64,000 bases of DNA from Diplonema japonicum (lineage: Eukaryota > Euglenozoa > Diplonemea > Diplonemida > Diplonemidae), in contig OZ025681.1 in assembly GCA_964019335.1 (NCBI GenBank), positions 310,001-374,000 of the forward strand, in the 5' to 3' direction. Within the stretch, counting starts at the first letter, position 1; the number at the start of each line of letters is the position of its first letter. Of this stretch, positions 1 to 10,112 are shown one piece after another. The notes below the pieces were generated by a model, which saw nothing but the letters and a program-made list of their open reading frames with translations, had not been told where the DNA came from and ran no database searches. The position numbers were made by a program, and so were the translations under genes.

Positions 1-1213
1 AAGTGTGACTCGATATAATATAGCCCCCCAACGCAGCTGATCCGGACCACCCTAACGACGTCACTCTCCGCAAAGACGACCATCTTCCACGAGTTTCCTT
101 AGTAGCAAAGTCCATCATAATGGACCGTCTTACAGCTCCAGTCGAGTTCAGCACAACACATCGGAGTAGGTACAAGACTATAATAACGCACCTGTTGAGA
201 GGCTCGTGGTTGTACCTGTTGGCGTAGCCCATTGCTACGATACCCGCGGAGGAGGCGATGCCGATGTACCAGTAAAATAGTTCGGCTTGAACCCTCCCAA
301 GCTTCCCGGAAAGATGTCTGAGCAGCGTGGTGGAAGGGATCCCTAACAAAGGTCGGATAGTGATGATCGACATTACTGTAAACGGGGATAACACCAGCTT
401 GGATTGTAGAAATATCGGAAAGAACTTCACCGTCATCCCGCTTCCGATCGACCAGAAGAAGTTCGAAACAGTGATGCATGCGGGTACAAAATGATGGACA
501 GACCGCTTCCTACCTTCTGTGGCGTTCGGGGCACAACTGACTGCAGAGCTCACAGCGCCCAAGGACTTTTCGTCTCTAAAGCGAAAGCAAGCTGCAACCA
601 TGAAAACTCTCATGAAGCATCCCAACACTATGATAGGCACAATGTGGCTTTCAGTCCATGTGTCGCCGTAGGTTAGAAACACAACGGAGCAGATTGCAGG
701 GCCCACACACCTGCATCCCATGTTCCATTTTTGCAAAGAAGAGTAAAACGGCAGGCGAAGCCCCGTTTTGAGAGAGTCTGCTAGGATTGCCTCAGAAGCG
801 GCGTCCCCTACAGATTCAAACAACAGCACAATACCTACAGAGGCGGTCACATAGTAGAATATGAGTTCTTTTCTCTGTTCATCGGAGCACAGGGTGACAG
901 ACACCAGCAACAGAGATATTCCCAACAAACCCCCTGTTCCGGAGTACCGAATCACCTTCTCCCGTCCTGTTTTCCCGTCCGCCATGAAGCCGCCGGCTAT
1001 GCCCGGAAGCAGAGTTACCAATCCTAGTGCACCTTCGGAAATGCCAACCATGGTGGTATCGCTGTCTGTCAGCAGAAACAGGTAGCAGGCGGTGAGGCCT
1101 GAGAACAACATACTGTTCGAGATAGAAAGGAAGGTGCTGTACACGACATATGTAAGGGAGTTGGGGCTGGAACTGAGGTCGCCGAAGTGCCAATTTATGA
1201 GCTTTTGCAACAT
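1..1213 (-). CDS. MFS-type membrane transporter, 3' end beyond the window
   Basis: An uninterrupted minus-strand frame runs from an ATG at 1213 to the window edge, about 404 codons with no stop, so the C-terminus is missing. The translation is dominated by hydrophobic helices and has a motif-A-like loop, GGFMADGKTGREK (about residues 74-86), between the second and third helices. A later stretch has the pattern ETRGRWSSL followed by GWSGSAALGG, which in my recollection typifies an MFS group from algae and oomycetes. Members move small solutes across membranes; the substrate cannot be read here. The start was chosen because an A-rich leader and a pyrimidine-tract/AG site lie just upstream, and the other nearby ATG (1247) is in another frame. 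The fold is well supported; the transport role is inferred from family membership. Confidence 0.8.
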   Translation of the reverse strand, partial: MLQKLINWHFGDLSSSPNSLTYVVYSTFLSISNSMLFSGLTACYLFLLTDSDTTMVGISEGALGLVTLLPGIAGGFMADGKTGREKVIRYSGTGGLLGISLLLVSVTLCSDEQRKELIFYYVTASVGIVLLFESVGDAASEAILADSLKTGLRLPFYSSLQKWNMGCRCVGPAICSVVFLTYGDTWTESHIVPIIVLGCFMRVFMVAACFRFRDEKSLGAVSSAVSCAPNATEGRKRSVHHFVPACITVSNFFWSIGSGMTVKFFPIFLQSKLVLSPFTVMSIITIRPLLGIPSTTLLRHLSGKLGRVQAELFYWYIGIASSAGIVAMGYANRYNHEPLNRCVIIVLYLLRCVVLNSTGAVRRSIMMDFATKETRGRWSSLRRVTSLGWSGSAALGGYIISSHT

Positions 1214-1296
1214 TTATGTTCTTTTTCTTTTTTATCTTTTGTAACATGGCGGGTGGGGGAGAACAGCTAAAAAGAAAGAAGAAGAAAAAAGATTCA
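1214..1296 (-). promoter_or_regulatory. Predicted trans-splice acceptor for the MFS gene
   Basis: Read on the minus strand, a run of about 25 T/C bases (plus-strand 1269-1293) is followed directly by AG (plus-strand CT at 1267-1268), then about 50 bases of leader that becomes A-rich before the ATG at 1213. This is the cleanest pyrimidine-tract/AG example in the window. The role is inferred from the repeated layout ahead of the other genes. Confidence 0.5.
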
Positions 1297-1331
1297 CTAC
1301 GAAAGGAAACGAAGTAGCTAGCATGAAAAAA

Positions 1332-2545
1332 AAACTCAAAGTGCAGGACAAACCCCCTCATGGAGGGCCGCCCTTGGGTGGGTTGGGGGGGGCTATCTAT
1401 TTATACTCCTCCTGGAGCATTGCTTTCGTTCCAATCGAGGCCCTGAGCGTCTTGCGGAGTCATGTGATGCGGTCTCGCTTGTAAGCGGCTTTCAGTTCCA
1501 TCAGCTTGTCGTGCGTGGAGTGGAAGATGGGCCTCCTGGCGAAACCCATAGCCGTCTTCCCACCTATTGCGACGAGGGACTTCACTCTCTTCTGTTCATC
1601 AGCTGGGAAGGGGCGTGGCTTCTTCCGTGCCCTGCATGCCGCGTTCAGCTTTTCTCATCAGTGCTTTGATCTTGCGAGCCCTATCTTCCAGCAGACCTCC
1701 CAGTAACTTGCCTGTCGTCCATTCGAAGTCGATGGCCAATTCCACCGCTGACACTTCAGAGCTGGTGTCCTCCTTCACCCATCGTAGCTGTGACAACCAC
1801 TGCAGCAGCGGGTTCAAGAATTCTGCGACGATTCCTCCCACTCCTTCGAGCTCCCCCGCCGTTGGCACGAGGCATCTCCTTCCCTCCACATTGCGTACCC
1901 ACGGCAGCGGCTGTGTGCTGGCGTTGTCTATTTGCATGAGCTCCACATCCCGTTTCCCGACCACAGCCATGTATCGCTGCAGCTTCTCCAGGTGTGCGAA
2001 GACATGCCCCCTCGGCAGTATCGCGTGCAGCTCCAGACATAGGGGCCATCCTGATCTGTTGCGCAACGGCTCCATTCCGTCTAGTGCCAGTTCCTCTTGT
2101 GCACAGGCGCACTCATACAGCTGATGGCGGAGTAAGGTCACCGTGTCCGGGTGTGGAGACTTGCACAGGTCGCATCTGAATCCTTGCGTGTGCGATACCT
2201 CCGTCGTTGGTGCCTGGCCCATGTTCTCCTCGTCGTCACCGTTGTCGTCACCTTCAGGCGCCAGTGGGACGCTCTTTCGGTTCGCATTTGCGTGCGGGTT
2301 TAGGTAGGGAACCCTTCCTGCGATCACTCGTCTCAGGCTGTAGGACATGAGCAGGTCCTTGGCCGTCCTCCATAATCGGTTCGTCTTGGGGTCCGCCCCC
2401 GGCTCTATCCCGCTTATCGTGCTCCTCTCGACCGCCAGCGTCCTACTTCGGGCCTTCCTCACCACCTCTCTAAAGATGTGTCCGCGTTCGGCCCAAGATG
2501 TGTTGCAACCTAGTAGCTGCGCCCAACTCCATCCTATTCGGGGAA
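1332..2545 (-). mobile_element. Relic 3' part of a non-LTR retrotransposon (C-terminal zinc-finger region)
   Basis: A minus-strand frame from about 2545 to 1599 aligns by eye with the C-terminal part of the retrotransposon at 50.6-51.8 kb. Shared landmarks are RR(V/I)I(A/S)G, a zinc-finger motif of form C-x2-C-x12-H-x4-C, LH(A/G)I(L/V)PRG, LRW and ELAID(F/Y)E. The sequence differs clearly, so this is a second subfamily. It is cut at its 5' side by an A-rich run near 2548-2580, and no reverse-transcriptase core remains. Bases 1332-1382 carry a tail sequence that recurs at 63448-63501. It is probably dead; the frame is open, so the insertion is not ancient. Confidence 0.7.
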
Positions 2546-2957
2546 AAAAAAAAATAGAAAACAAAAAAAAATAAAATAGTAAAATAAAAAAGAGTGATCT
2601 CAACATATTCCCACAATTCTTGCTGGAAAAAAAATGGGGGGGAAAATATATAGATCGGAGGCGAGTGATCAGCGTAAGGGAGGGGTGGGTGAAAAAGAAA
2701 TCCGAGCCCCGTTCTGGGGGGACTCGAGTGTTCGTCCCCAACCCTTCATCATCTGCCTATGATACCACAGACAGCTACACAGCACATCAAAACAAAATTC
2801 AACACTGTCTTTAGTCTCAACAATAGAGTTGCCAAAACACACAATATTTTCCTCAAAATTGTTTGTTTTATAATCTCGACAAGTCGAGACGATAGACCTT
2901 CGGGTACCACATAATTCTCTTCATAAGAAAGAGAGAAAAAAAAGGGGAAAAAAAGAG

Positions 2958-3010
2958 ATGAGATAAAGGAGGTTCCTGTTTGGAACGTCCCCCTTGTCTC
3001 TACTTATCTA
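2958..3010 (+). repeat. Dispersed repeat R6, divergent copy
   Basis: It resembles 3726-3775 and 12222-12267: an AAAGGA start, a middle with a GAAC or GTGAG step, then CCCCCTTGT(T)CTC. The copy is divergent and its boundaries are uncertain. Confidence 0.4.
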
Positions 3011-3094
3011 CCCCTTTCTCCCTTCTGGGGCCTCGGCCTTTCTTTCTTTTAAAAAAAGAGTCTTGTTTTTCTTTTTCAAGCAACAAAAAAAAAA

Positions 3095-3205
3095 ACTAGT
3101 TTGGCGCTCCATTTGTTTGTGCGCACGAGCGGAATTTTACCAAATAAAATAGCTCATTACGCTGCCATCAACTAGTTTTTAGTCTCGACAATAATATTGT
3201 TAAAA

Positions 3206-3206
<1 letters not shown>
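3095..3206 (+). repeat. Dispersed repeat R1, copy 1 (about 112 bp)
   Basis: Nearly identical to 10533-10642. It begins ACTAGTTTGGCGCTCC, carries a second AACTAGTT near its end and closes with a small hairpin around CAATAATATTG. Both copies are bounded by A runs. The AACTAGTT at both ends could be short terminal repeats of a tiny non-autonomous element. Confidence 0.75.
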
Positions 3207-3238
<32 letters not shown>

Positions 3239-3346
3239 CGCGCTTTCCGACACCTCACCTTACTTGAGTCGGCAAAATAGAACTGTTAAAAATAAAAAGA
3301 CGGAGGGGACAATTCTTAAAAAGTCTCGTTTTTTCTTTTTTAGAAA

Positions 3347-3480
3347 TTTGATAAACTTCGGTGTGCGGGTGGGTGCTCACCGTTCAGGGAGTAACTCACA
3401 ACGCTGCTCTGCGGGTGCTGTCTGACCTTACCTCCGTTCGAATTCGACAGCTCCAGCACTGTGTGCGGCTTCCCCGTGGC
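3347..3480 (-). mobile_element. Retrotransposon 3'-end fragment
   Basis: The plus strand reads GATAAA...GTGTGCGGGTGGGTGCTCACCGTT, then a GCGGGTGCTGTCTG block, matching in order the 3' end of the element at 50547-50650. It is a short decayed tail with no coding content. Confidence 0.55.
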
Positions 3481-3725
3481 CAAAAAAAAAAAAAAAGTTA
3501 GGCCGCGATTTATTTCCAAAAAGGGGTAAATAGAATAAGTCTTTTCTTTTCCTCCGTTGTGAGTTCTTTTTCTTTCTTTTTTTTTTCTTTTTGATTTTCA
3601 ATTAAATTCTCGATAAAAATCACAATATTTTGTGTCCGACTTTATTGAAAAATCTAAAATCGGGTAAAAATCGCGGAACTACTATTACTGTACATGTGGT
3701 AAGTAGTAAAAAAAAAGAAATACGG

Positions 3726-3775
3726 GTTAAAAGGAAAGCTTTGTGAGACGCCCCCTTGTTCTCATCTTCTACCTG
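3726..3775 (+). repeat. Dispersed repeat R6, copy 2
   Basis: GTTAAAAGGAA, then TTGTGAGA, then CCCC(C)TTGTTCTCATCTT. It matches 12222-12267 over about 46 bases, with a divergent relative at 2958-3010. No coding potential. Confidence 0.6.
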
Positions 3776-4457
3776 CGCCTATCCCCTTTCAACTGCTCTT
3801 CTTTGGTTCAGCAGGGAAGGCCCTCCTTCTTTTTACCTTCATTACTCTGAAGGACTTCCGGGTCACGTTTTCGAAGTCCAGTGCCAGCTCCAGTAAGAAA
3901 TAAATCAAAGTAAAAAAAAAACCTGGGGTCGAAGTTCTTCTTTAGAGGACCGTCTGACAAAAGTAGCGACTAGAAGAAAAAAAAGAAAAAAAAAGAAGAA
4001 AAAAAGAATTTCTAAGAACTACTTTCCCCTACCTTTTTTTGAAACAAAAAGAAAAAGAACTATTTTCTTTCGGCGCTTTTGTTCGCTTGAATAATAATAA
4101 TAAAAAAGAAAAACAATAACAAGAAATGAATTGTTGTTGCAGTAGGGGGGGGGGGGGGGGGGGGATGAGGATACGTTCTGTTTTCAGCATGAGCTCGTCT
4201 TTTAAGCTTTTCAGTGCCTCTCCACTTCTTCCTGTGCAGTTCTTGGCCCAGGTTAAGGTGAATATTCTGAGAGAAGGAACCGTTAGCATTTCAATTCTTT
4301 CGAACTCATATCTTCATTTTTCTGTTCTTTCCCTCCCCTCCCTTTTTTTTCTTCTTCTTTACTTTCAGTTCTCTTTTTTCACAGAGTTCGCAGAATCGAA
4401 CCCTGGGTTGGCGGGGGGGAGGGAGTCCTTCCTTTTTTTTTTTCTTCTTCTTCTTGT

Positions 4458-4494
<37 letters not shown>

Positions 4495-4529
4495 AAACAA
4501 AAAACACACAGAAACACACAAAAAAACAC

Positions 4530-5744
4530 TTACTTGCAACTTTGGTGAATAGTCGGCTGCGACGCCCACCGTGCCTTGGCCTCCTCCACATTGCATTTAT
4601 CCGGGTAGGTTAATTTGAAGTCCCCGCATAGCCAGTTTACAAGGATATCAGCCTCCATTTTCACCACTTTCTGCCCGTAGTGAATCCCATCGCTGCTGAC
4701 CTCGAAGGGGGAGAGGCCTTTCACAGGGTTCCCGAATGCGTATGAAGTAAGAGCGGTGAATTCAAAAACAGGAACACCAGCGCAAGCTGCGGCAATGTAG
4801 CCCGCCTCACGGTAGGCATCAACTTTGACAGGGTCGGAGCACCTATAGCATAGACGTTCTCCCCTCGGGGTGTAACACCGCGTCCGATTGACATGATGAA
4901 CAGGGAACATTGCGAAGGGTTTGTTGAGCTGCTTAAACGTCTTCAGAACGACGATTAACTCATCTAGGTACGTGTTGATGTGTGTTTGGAGGAGACCCAT
5001 GTCCCACAGCCCTCCCCCGTAGACAATGATGTCAGACTCCGATACAGCACGCGTACGAGATTGCGAGAGTATGTGTGTGTTCGACAGGTATTGCTTGTTC
5101 AAGGTTGGTGATTTTAAAAACCTAAAGGTACCGTTTCTGCCCACGCTCCACTGGTACTGGTCGGCGTCGAATTTTCCTATTTGAAAAGGTCTTCTTCTGA
5201 CCCGCATTTCAAACGTCTCAGAAAGTTGTCTGAGGAGTGAATCACCGATTAGCAACACCTTCTTGTCCGACAAGCACGTTTCAATGTCGAACTCTTCGCT
5301 TGTTCTTAACCTGCATTTCTCTGGTTCCCACAGAAGCCAAGGTGATTGCTTGTCGTTTACAACACCATTGTTTGTTTGAGACTGTTCCGTGCACACCGGG
5401 AGCTTCATTCTGTCACCGTGAGTGATTTCAAGAGGGGGGACTGGAGGGAAAACTTCCAACGGTTTAATCAATGGTGGCGGTGTGGCCACTGGTGGAGGAA
5501 GTACAGGAGATGGAGGTATCGTGGGTCGGACGACTGCCGCCAAGACCTCACGCATCATGTTCTCAAGAATTCCTATTCGTTTGTTTGTGACATCGAGCTT
5601 CATCGCTAAGTCATCTCTCTCTTCCATCAATTGAATTTCGATTTTCGGTTTTGTCTTGCCCTGCTTGCCCTTCGGCTCCACCCCGTACTTCATGAGAAGA
5701 GTGGTTGCCCCCAATAGTAAGAGCACGCCTATGAGCTTCTTGTC

Positions 5745-5750
<6 letters not shown>
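4530..5750 (-). CDS. Membrane-anchored SGNH/PC-esterase-like protein (NXPE/TBL type)
   Basis: A 406-residue protein. A short basic start is followed by one hydrophobic anchor (about residues 6-21), a short coiled-coil-like stretch, and a proline-rich stem (about 77-108). The lumenal or extracellular domain from about 138 has the order expected for the PC-esterase/SGNH group: WEPEKCRLR, a GDS block with the likely nucleophile Ser171 in LLIGDSLLRQ, and a C-terminal D-x-x-H, Asp354/His357 in SDGIHYG. Family members add or remove O-acetyl groups on sugars, or are inactive relatives. The layout is that of a type II Golgi or surface protein. The ATG follows an A-rich leader. Fold is likely; substrate is unknown. 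Confidence 0.75.
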
Positions 5751-5775
<25 letters not shown>

Positions 5776-5850
5776 CCCTCCCCTCTCTTTGGTGGAAAAA
5801 AAGCTAGAAAATGAGGATGTAATATTTAAAAAAAAAAAAAAAAACTATTC
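5751..5850 (-). promoter_or_regulatory. Leader and predicted trans-splice acceptor of the SGNH gene
   Basis: On the sense strand a T run (plus-strand A run about 5825-5844) precedes TTCTAG (plus-strand CT at 5804-5805). A purine-rich leader with about 22 consecutive A then ends 6 bases before the ATG at 5750. Function inferred. Confidence 0.4.
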
Positions 5851-6053
5851 TGTTAACCCATAACACTCCAAGGCGCAAATATTTGTCGTTTTGAAAAATC
5901 GTTTTTTTCTCTATGTACTTTTTCGTCCCCACGACCTGGATCTCCAAGAACGACAAAAGTGAGGAGTTATTTTCAACTGCATTTCATGCTGCGCTGCATC
6001 ACTTTACATTGTTATCCACCCACCAAGTGGGTCCCAAATCCGAGTAGATAGGC

Positions 6054-6734
6054 TAAAAACGCAAAATAACGGGTGTGCATACTGTGCCCAAATTGTTCCC
6101 AAAAAACGCAAAGGTAAAGCCAAAACAGCTACGGACGAGGTCCAACCTTCATGGGTAAGGGAGTTGGTACCCATAGAGACCATAAAATAGACCAGTGGGG
6201 AGAAAAAAAGCTGTCCCGTGGTACGCAGAAACCTGACGACGCAAAATGGTTATTCCTTCGGTTTTTTTATAAGAAGCTCACAGGCGTCATCCAAGAAGAG
6301 ACAAACAAGCAAAAGGACGCTGGGATTGATAAAATTTCGACCCAGGACTCCACCGCTTACTCGGATTGAGCATTGCGATGGGTTTACGGCGTGCCCAGAA
6401 TCAGCAGTCGTATTGGTCCACAGGACCCATGAAAATCCCCCTTTTCAGTAACACGATGCCCAGGAGACGCTACCGGGAAATCAAAAGTAGCCTCCACTTC
6501 ACTCACACAGAAGAGTCAAACGGTGATGTGTTGTGAAGATGAGGGTTTCTGGACAGAATTGGTGACAAGTGGGCAAAAGCAGCAGTGCCAGGAAAATATT
6601 TAAGCATTGACGAGACACTCGTACCTTCACGGGGCAATTGGGGGGCTGCGGGTCTACTGTCCTCTCAAGCGCAAAAGATATAGCATAAAGATCTACTGCC
6701 TAACTGCACGAGCACGGGTTATCTTTTGCGTTTT
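6054..6734. mobile_element. Non-autonomous DNA element E, about 0.68 kb, with inverted ends
   Basis: The left end (6054-6078) reads AAAACGCAAAATAACGGG and the right end (6712-6734) reads as its inverse, GGGTTATCTTTTGCGTTTT. The 11-base core AAAACGCAAAA is perfectly inverted. The word CGCAAA also recurs inside near 6116, 6240 and 6670, so subterminal copies of the end word are present. No transposase-like frame is seen; the internal open frames are short and unrecognised. Target-site duplication was not resolved. Confidence 0.6.
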
Positions 6735-6867
6735 CACATCCACGCCACCAAAACCGAGGGGCACGCACCTGAAGATTTCAGTGTTGTGGAAAAGGCGGTG
6801 CTGGGGTTAACGGAGCCTTTCCGGGGAAATGACAACACGGTAGTTTGCGAGCTACTTTTCGGTTGAT

Positions 6868-6993
6868 TGTTGTTTGTGCACAGCCGGTAAGCAGTTCAAG
6901 TTTTTCACCTTCAAAGGGGATGGCAACAGACATTTTTTGTTTGTGCACAGCCGGGATTAACCTGTATAAGGATAAGCCCAACAATGCTACCAC
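6868..6993 (+). repeat. Dispersed repeat R3, two neighbouring partial copies
   Basis: The block TTTGTGCACAGCCGG occurs at about 6871 and again at about 6940. The second continues into CCTGTATAAGGATAAGC and CCCAACAATGCTACCAC. The same sequence recurs at 11537-11594, with a shorter part at 11205-11240. Unknown family; it looks like a SINE or an element tail. Confidence 0.6.
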
Positions 6994-7189
6994 TACTCTT
7001 TTTAGCAATAACAATTCATTGTCAATATATTGTTTTTCTTGTTCATGCAAAAAAAAAAAGGATTTTTTTTTTTTTGTTCTCCCTTCATGAATAAACAATA
7101 AACAGTCAGTTTGGTTTGACGGGATTTTACAAAAAAAAAAAATAATAATAATAATGCTTTTATGACTATATGTCTTTGTTGTTCGCGCG

Positions 7190-7228
<39 letters not shown>

Positions 7229-7369
7229 TTAAAAAAAAGCTGCGATTTTTTTTTCTTTCTTTTTTTTTTTTTTTTGTTCGGCACAAGTTGCATATAGCTT
7301 ATAAAATCATTTTTTCTTTTCTTTTTTTTTTTTGAAAGGTAAATTATTTGTAACAAAAAAAAACTATTC

Positions 7370-7590
7370 TTTTAACGCCCGTTGTCCCCGTTCTGGGGGC
7401 TCTGGCGGGTTCCTACTGCGGTAGTCATACTGCGGGACAGCCTTGTCGGAGTCCTGCGACAAGTACCTACTCATGGTTCGTTCCGGGAGTACTGGCCTCC
7501 TGTCATACCCGTGTGTGGTCGGTCCTCCGATACAGCGTAGGGAGTTGACGCGCTCCACTCCGCGCCGCTGGGAACGCTACCCCTCAAAAA
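7370..7590 (-). mobile_element. Retrotransposon 3'-region relic
   Basis: The plus strand contains GTTCTGGGGGCTCTGG, then GGCCTCCTGTCATACCCGTG and AGCGTAGGGAGTTGACG, which follow the order of the 50620-50830 part of the retrotransposon (GGTCTCCTGTCGTAGCCGTG and so on). It is too decayed to encode protein. Confidence 0.5.
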
Positions 7591-8105
7591 AAAAAAAGTG
7601 GACTAGAAAAAAAAAGGGAAAAAAAAAAAAAAAGAAACTTTCAACACCGCAAACAACTTCTTCAACTACTAGTATTGCACACTCTATAATGATGTGTTAG
7701 TAAACTCGTCCAGTATGTAAGACGTGGAAAGAAGGGGAAGAAAAAACTCAATTGTGTGTCATACATGCAAGCTCCTGGAAGGGGTCAAAGGTGCTTTATT
7801 TGGAATCTTCGAATAGCCTTCGACCCGAAAAAGTATCGTATCATATAATGTGGGCCCTTTTTCGGTCCCCAATATATTATTTACCGTACTAGGTAGCTCT
7901 CAGTTGCAGAATTATCTCTCAACTCCTCCAGGTGCTCTTCAGAGGCACCCTTCAACGGCTCCCACTAGCAGCAGGGTTGGGGAAGCTACTATTCCGGAAA
8001 AAAAAAAGAGAAGAAAGAAAAAAAAAAAAAAAAAGAAGAGAGAAATTAAAAAAAAAAAAAAAAAAAACGATGGGAGAATTCTTTTTTTTTTTTTTTTTTT
8101 TTTTT
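7591..8105. other. Gene-free spacer
   Basis: A and T runs with a short mixed stretch at about 7700-7990 in which I recognise nothing. The A-rich run at about 7999-8070 and the T run up to 8107 abut the stop of the ankyrin gene. Confidence 0.6.
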
Positions 8106-9275
8106 TTATTTCCCATTGACAACAGGGATCCGGTTTCTCATGTGCTTTGCGACGCCCATCCCTCCCCGTGTGTCTGAACAGCAAAGCAGACAATCTCTTA
8201 TCTTCCTAGTAACAGGCACCGGCGGGAGACCTTTTTCAATAACAGCGATGGTGGCAGCGAACTTCCCAGGCGGTTTCCCGTCGTAGGCCGTCTGGTAAGG
8301 GTGCCTATTCATCCCGTCTTTAATATTACAACTCGCGCCTTTTGACATGAGAAAGGAAACGACGTCGGCGTAAGCGCCGACAGTGGCAAGGTGTAAGGGT
8401 GTCATGCCAGACGTGTCACGTATGTTCCTCGGAGTTTTCGGTGTAAGCTTTTTAACCATCTCAAGGTCACCATTTCCTGCGGCAATGTGAAGCGGTGTCT
8501 GCCCACGAAAATCCCGTTCACTAACAAGAGCTTTCGACTCAATGAGAAAATCCACCACGTCTGCCTGCCCTGCTGCCACAGCATGATGGACGGGCATCCG
8601 CTTGTTCCAGTCCAATAAATTTAACCTAGCATGTTTGCGAACAAGCTCCTTCACACGGTCTAGATCGTTGACAGCAAGATGAAGCGGGGTTTGCTTCTTT
8701 ATCTTATCGACACGATTCACGTCAAACCCAAAGCCAACCAACAAAGCAACATGTGATGCTTCACACACGTGCAGAGGTGTCTCCCCGTCAACACTTCGGT
8801 ACCATGACGAAGAGCGGACGCAGGATTTATTTTTCAACACTGCGGTGAAGAGGGAAGCGAGGCTGGGGTCGTCTACCGGAGACCTCGCGTTTTGAACCGC
8901 CTCGTTGAGCATGGACTCATACGGCGCGACACCTGCAGAGAGGAGTAGAGCAACCGTGCTCCCATTAAGTTCTCGCACGGCGTTTTGTAGTGAAGCGTGT
9001 TCTATCGGAATTGATAACTCGGAGAGTTTGTTTTCTGCTGATTTCTTTTCGTAGCCGGTGATGAGGTCGAAGGCGGTTACTTCTGCGAACTCGTCTAGAG
9101 TCGCGTGCATTCCGACCACCTCGCTGCCTGCGAACAGCCGGGTGTCCTCATGATCCACGTCTTTGAAACCCATTGCTTCTAGCGCCCTTTTGCATACCTC
9201 CCTTCCTGTCTCGTTTCCTTCCACTGTTAGCTCGCATGTTGCGGTGCCTTGCTCTGCTGTGACCGTTATGTCCAT
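8106..9275 (-). CDS. Ankyrin-repeat protein with a possible ubiquitin-like N-terminus
   Basis: 389 residues. The first about 70 residues (MDITVTAEQG..., with a helix and ARLFAGS-like turn) have the size and hydrophobic spacing of a beta-grasp, ubiquitin-like domain; this is tentative. From about 160 to 350 there are about five to six ankyrin repeats, with clear TPLHLA, PVHHAVAAGQADVVDFLI, TPLHIAAGNGDLEMV and TPLHLATVGAYADVVSFL signatures. Ankyrin repeats bind partner proteins, so the likely role is an adaptor; no enzyme domain is seen. No signal peptide or membrane span, so cytosolic or nuclear. The ATG follows an A-rich leader, and a 38-base CT tract lies about 100 bases further upstream on the sense strand. 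Confidence 0.85.
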   Translation of the reverse strand: MDITVTAEQGTATCELTVEGNETGREVCKRALEAMGFKDVDHEDTRLFAGSEVVGMHATLDEFAEVTAFDLITGYEKKSAENKLSELSIPIEHASLQNAVRELNGSTVALLLSAGVAPYESMLNEAVQNARSPVDDPSLASLFTAVLKNKSCVRSSSWYRSVDGETPLHVCEASHVALLVGFGFDVNRVDKIKKQTPLHLAVNDLDRVKELVRKHARLNLLDWNKRMPVHHAVAAGQADVVDFLIESKALVSERDFRGQTPLHIAAGNGDLEMVKKLTPKTPRNIRDTSGMTPLHLATVGAYADVVSFLMSKGASCNIKDGMNRHPYQTAYDGKPPGKFAATIAVIEKGLPPVPVTRKIRDCLLCCSDTRGGMGVAKHMRNRIPVVNGK

Positions 9276-9371
9276 TATGTTGTTGTGTTTTCTTTTTTCT
9301 GTGTTTGGATAACTAAGTGGGGGTGGGGGGGTGGGGGTGCTTTTTTTTTTTGGTCAGCTTTTTTTTTTTTT

Positions 9372-9376
<5 letters not shown>

Positions 9377-9414
<38 letters not shown>
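9377..9414 (+). repeat. (GA)19 microsatellite; CT tract upstream of the ankyrin gene
   Basis: A pure GA dinucleotide run. On the minus strand it is a CT polypyrimidine tract about 100 bases before the ankyrin ATG, where other genes in the window have T/C tracts, so it may serve as the trans-splicing tract. Confidence 0.6.
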
Positions 9415-9418
<4 letters not shown>

Positions 9419-9539
9419 TTTTTAAACAAAGAGCGAGGGGAAAAATAAGAAAAAAGAAATTAAAGGAGAGGTAAGTGCCGGTAGCGACTCCTGCCCCGCC
9501 CCGCTATCACCTTTTTTTTTTTTTTTTTTTTTTTTAATT

Positions 9540-10052
9540 TCACTCCCCAGTTTCATTTTCTTCACTCACTAGGGGCCTCATAATTTAACGCGAAATCGCC
9601 ATAATTTAACTAGTTAAATTATGAGATTTTCGAGTTAAATTATGGGGCTTCAGAGTGAAAAAATGGGTCTTGTCGTGGAAAAAAATGTACCCAACCCCTT
9701 GAAAAATCTTTTTGGGGACGGGGTATTTTTGGGCCATCTGAGGCCATTCCAGCCCTTAAAAGTGGGAATAAGTGCTTTACTTCCCCTTTAAATGCCACGG
9801 CGAAATAGCAACCCCATATTACCTTAGGAAATCCCCAAAAGGCTGACCTGCGTGAAAAAAAAAAACAGCAGTGAAATCAGTGAAGAGTGAGTGACTCAAA
9901 TGACGAAGAGTGAAATAAAACGACTTACTTGCCGCCAAATGAGCCATTATTTAACTCTCGTTACCGTTTTTTTGCCCTGCGGGCCCTCGTGCAAAAAATT
10001 CGGGACTCGAGTTAAATAATGACTCATAATTTGTTGGCAATAAATAGCTAGT
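9540..10052. mobile_element. Foldback non-autonomous element B
   Basis: The right part (9923-10050) is a long inverted repeat whose outer arms read ACTTACTTGCCGCCAAATGAG and its partner CTCATAATTTGTTGGC, followed by the terminus AATAAATAGCT. The left part (9575-9645) is an array of the word TTAAATTATG, with a perfect 24-base palindrome centred on AACTAGTT at 9600-9623. The same word, as TTAAATAATG, sits in the hairpin arms. The outer sequences match element A (36.6 kb) and hairpin D (57.3 kb). No coding frame. Confidence 0.65.
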
Positions 10053-10071
10053 TTTCCAGAAGGCAAAGAAC

Positions 10072-10112
10072 CCACCTGTGATAGGAAACGAAGTGGTTAG
10101 CACGGCCCACTG
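10072..10112 (+). repeat. Dispersed repeat R2, copy
   Basis: GATAGGAAACGAAGTGGTTAG followed by CACGGCCC. Related copies are at 1291-1324, 11979-12010, 32948-32989 and 49289-49329; the consensus starts ATTCAC(N)ATGATAGGAA. Unknown type. Confidence 0.6.

Larger units (their letters stand above)
2546..4529. other. Gene-free spacer of homopolymers and dispersed repeats
   Basis: I see no convincing gene. The stretch holds A and T runs (for example about 28 A at 3209-3236 and about 30 A at 4462-4491), a run of 20 G at 4145-4164, and the short repeats listed separately at 2958, 3095, 3347 and 3726. Short open frames here are translations of homopolymers. Confidence 0.7.

Noticed and set aside
3095-3206. 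Repeat R1 as a spliced-leader RNA gene
   Set aside because: No exon/GT donor in a plausible place, only a loose Sm-like site, and no tandem array. I keep it as a repeat only.
4380-4420. AATCGAACCC resembling a tRNA T-loop on the minus strand
   Set aside because: No matching T-stem, D-arm or acceptor stem around it.
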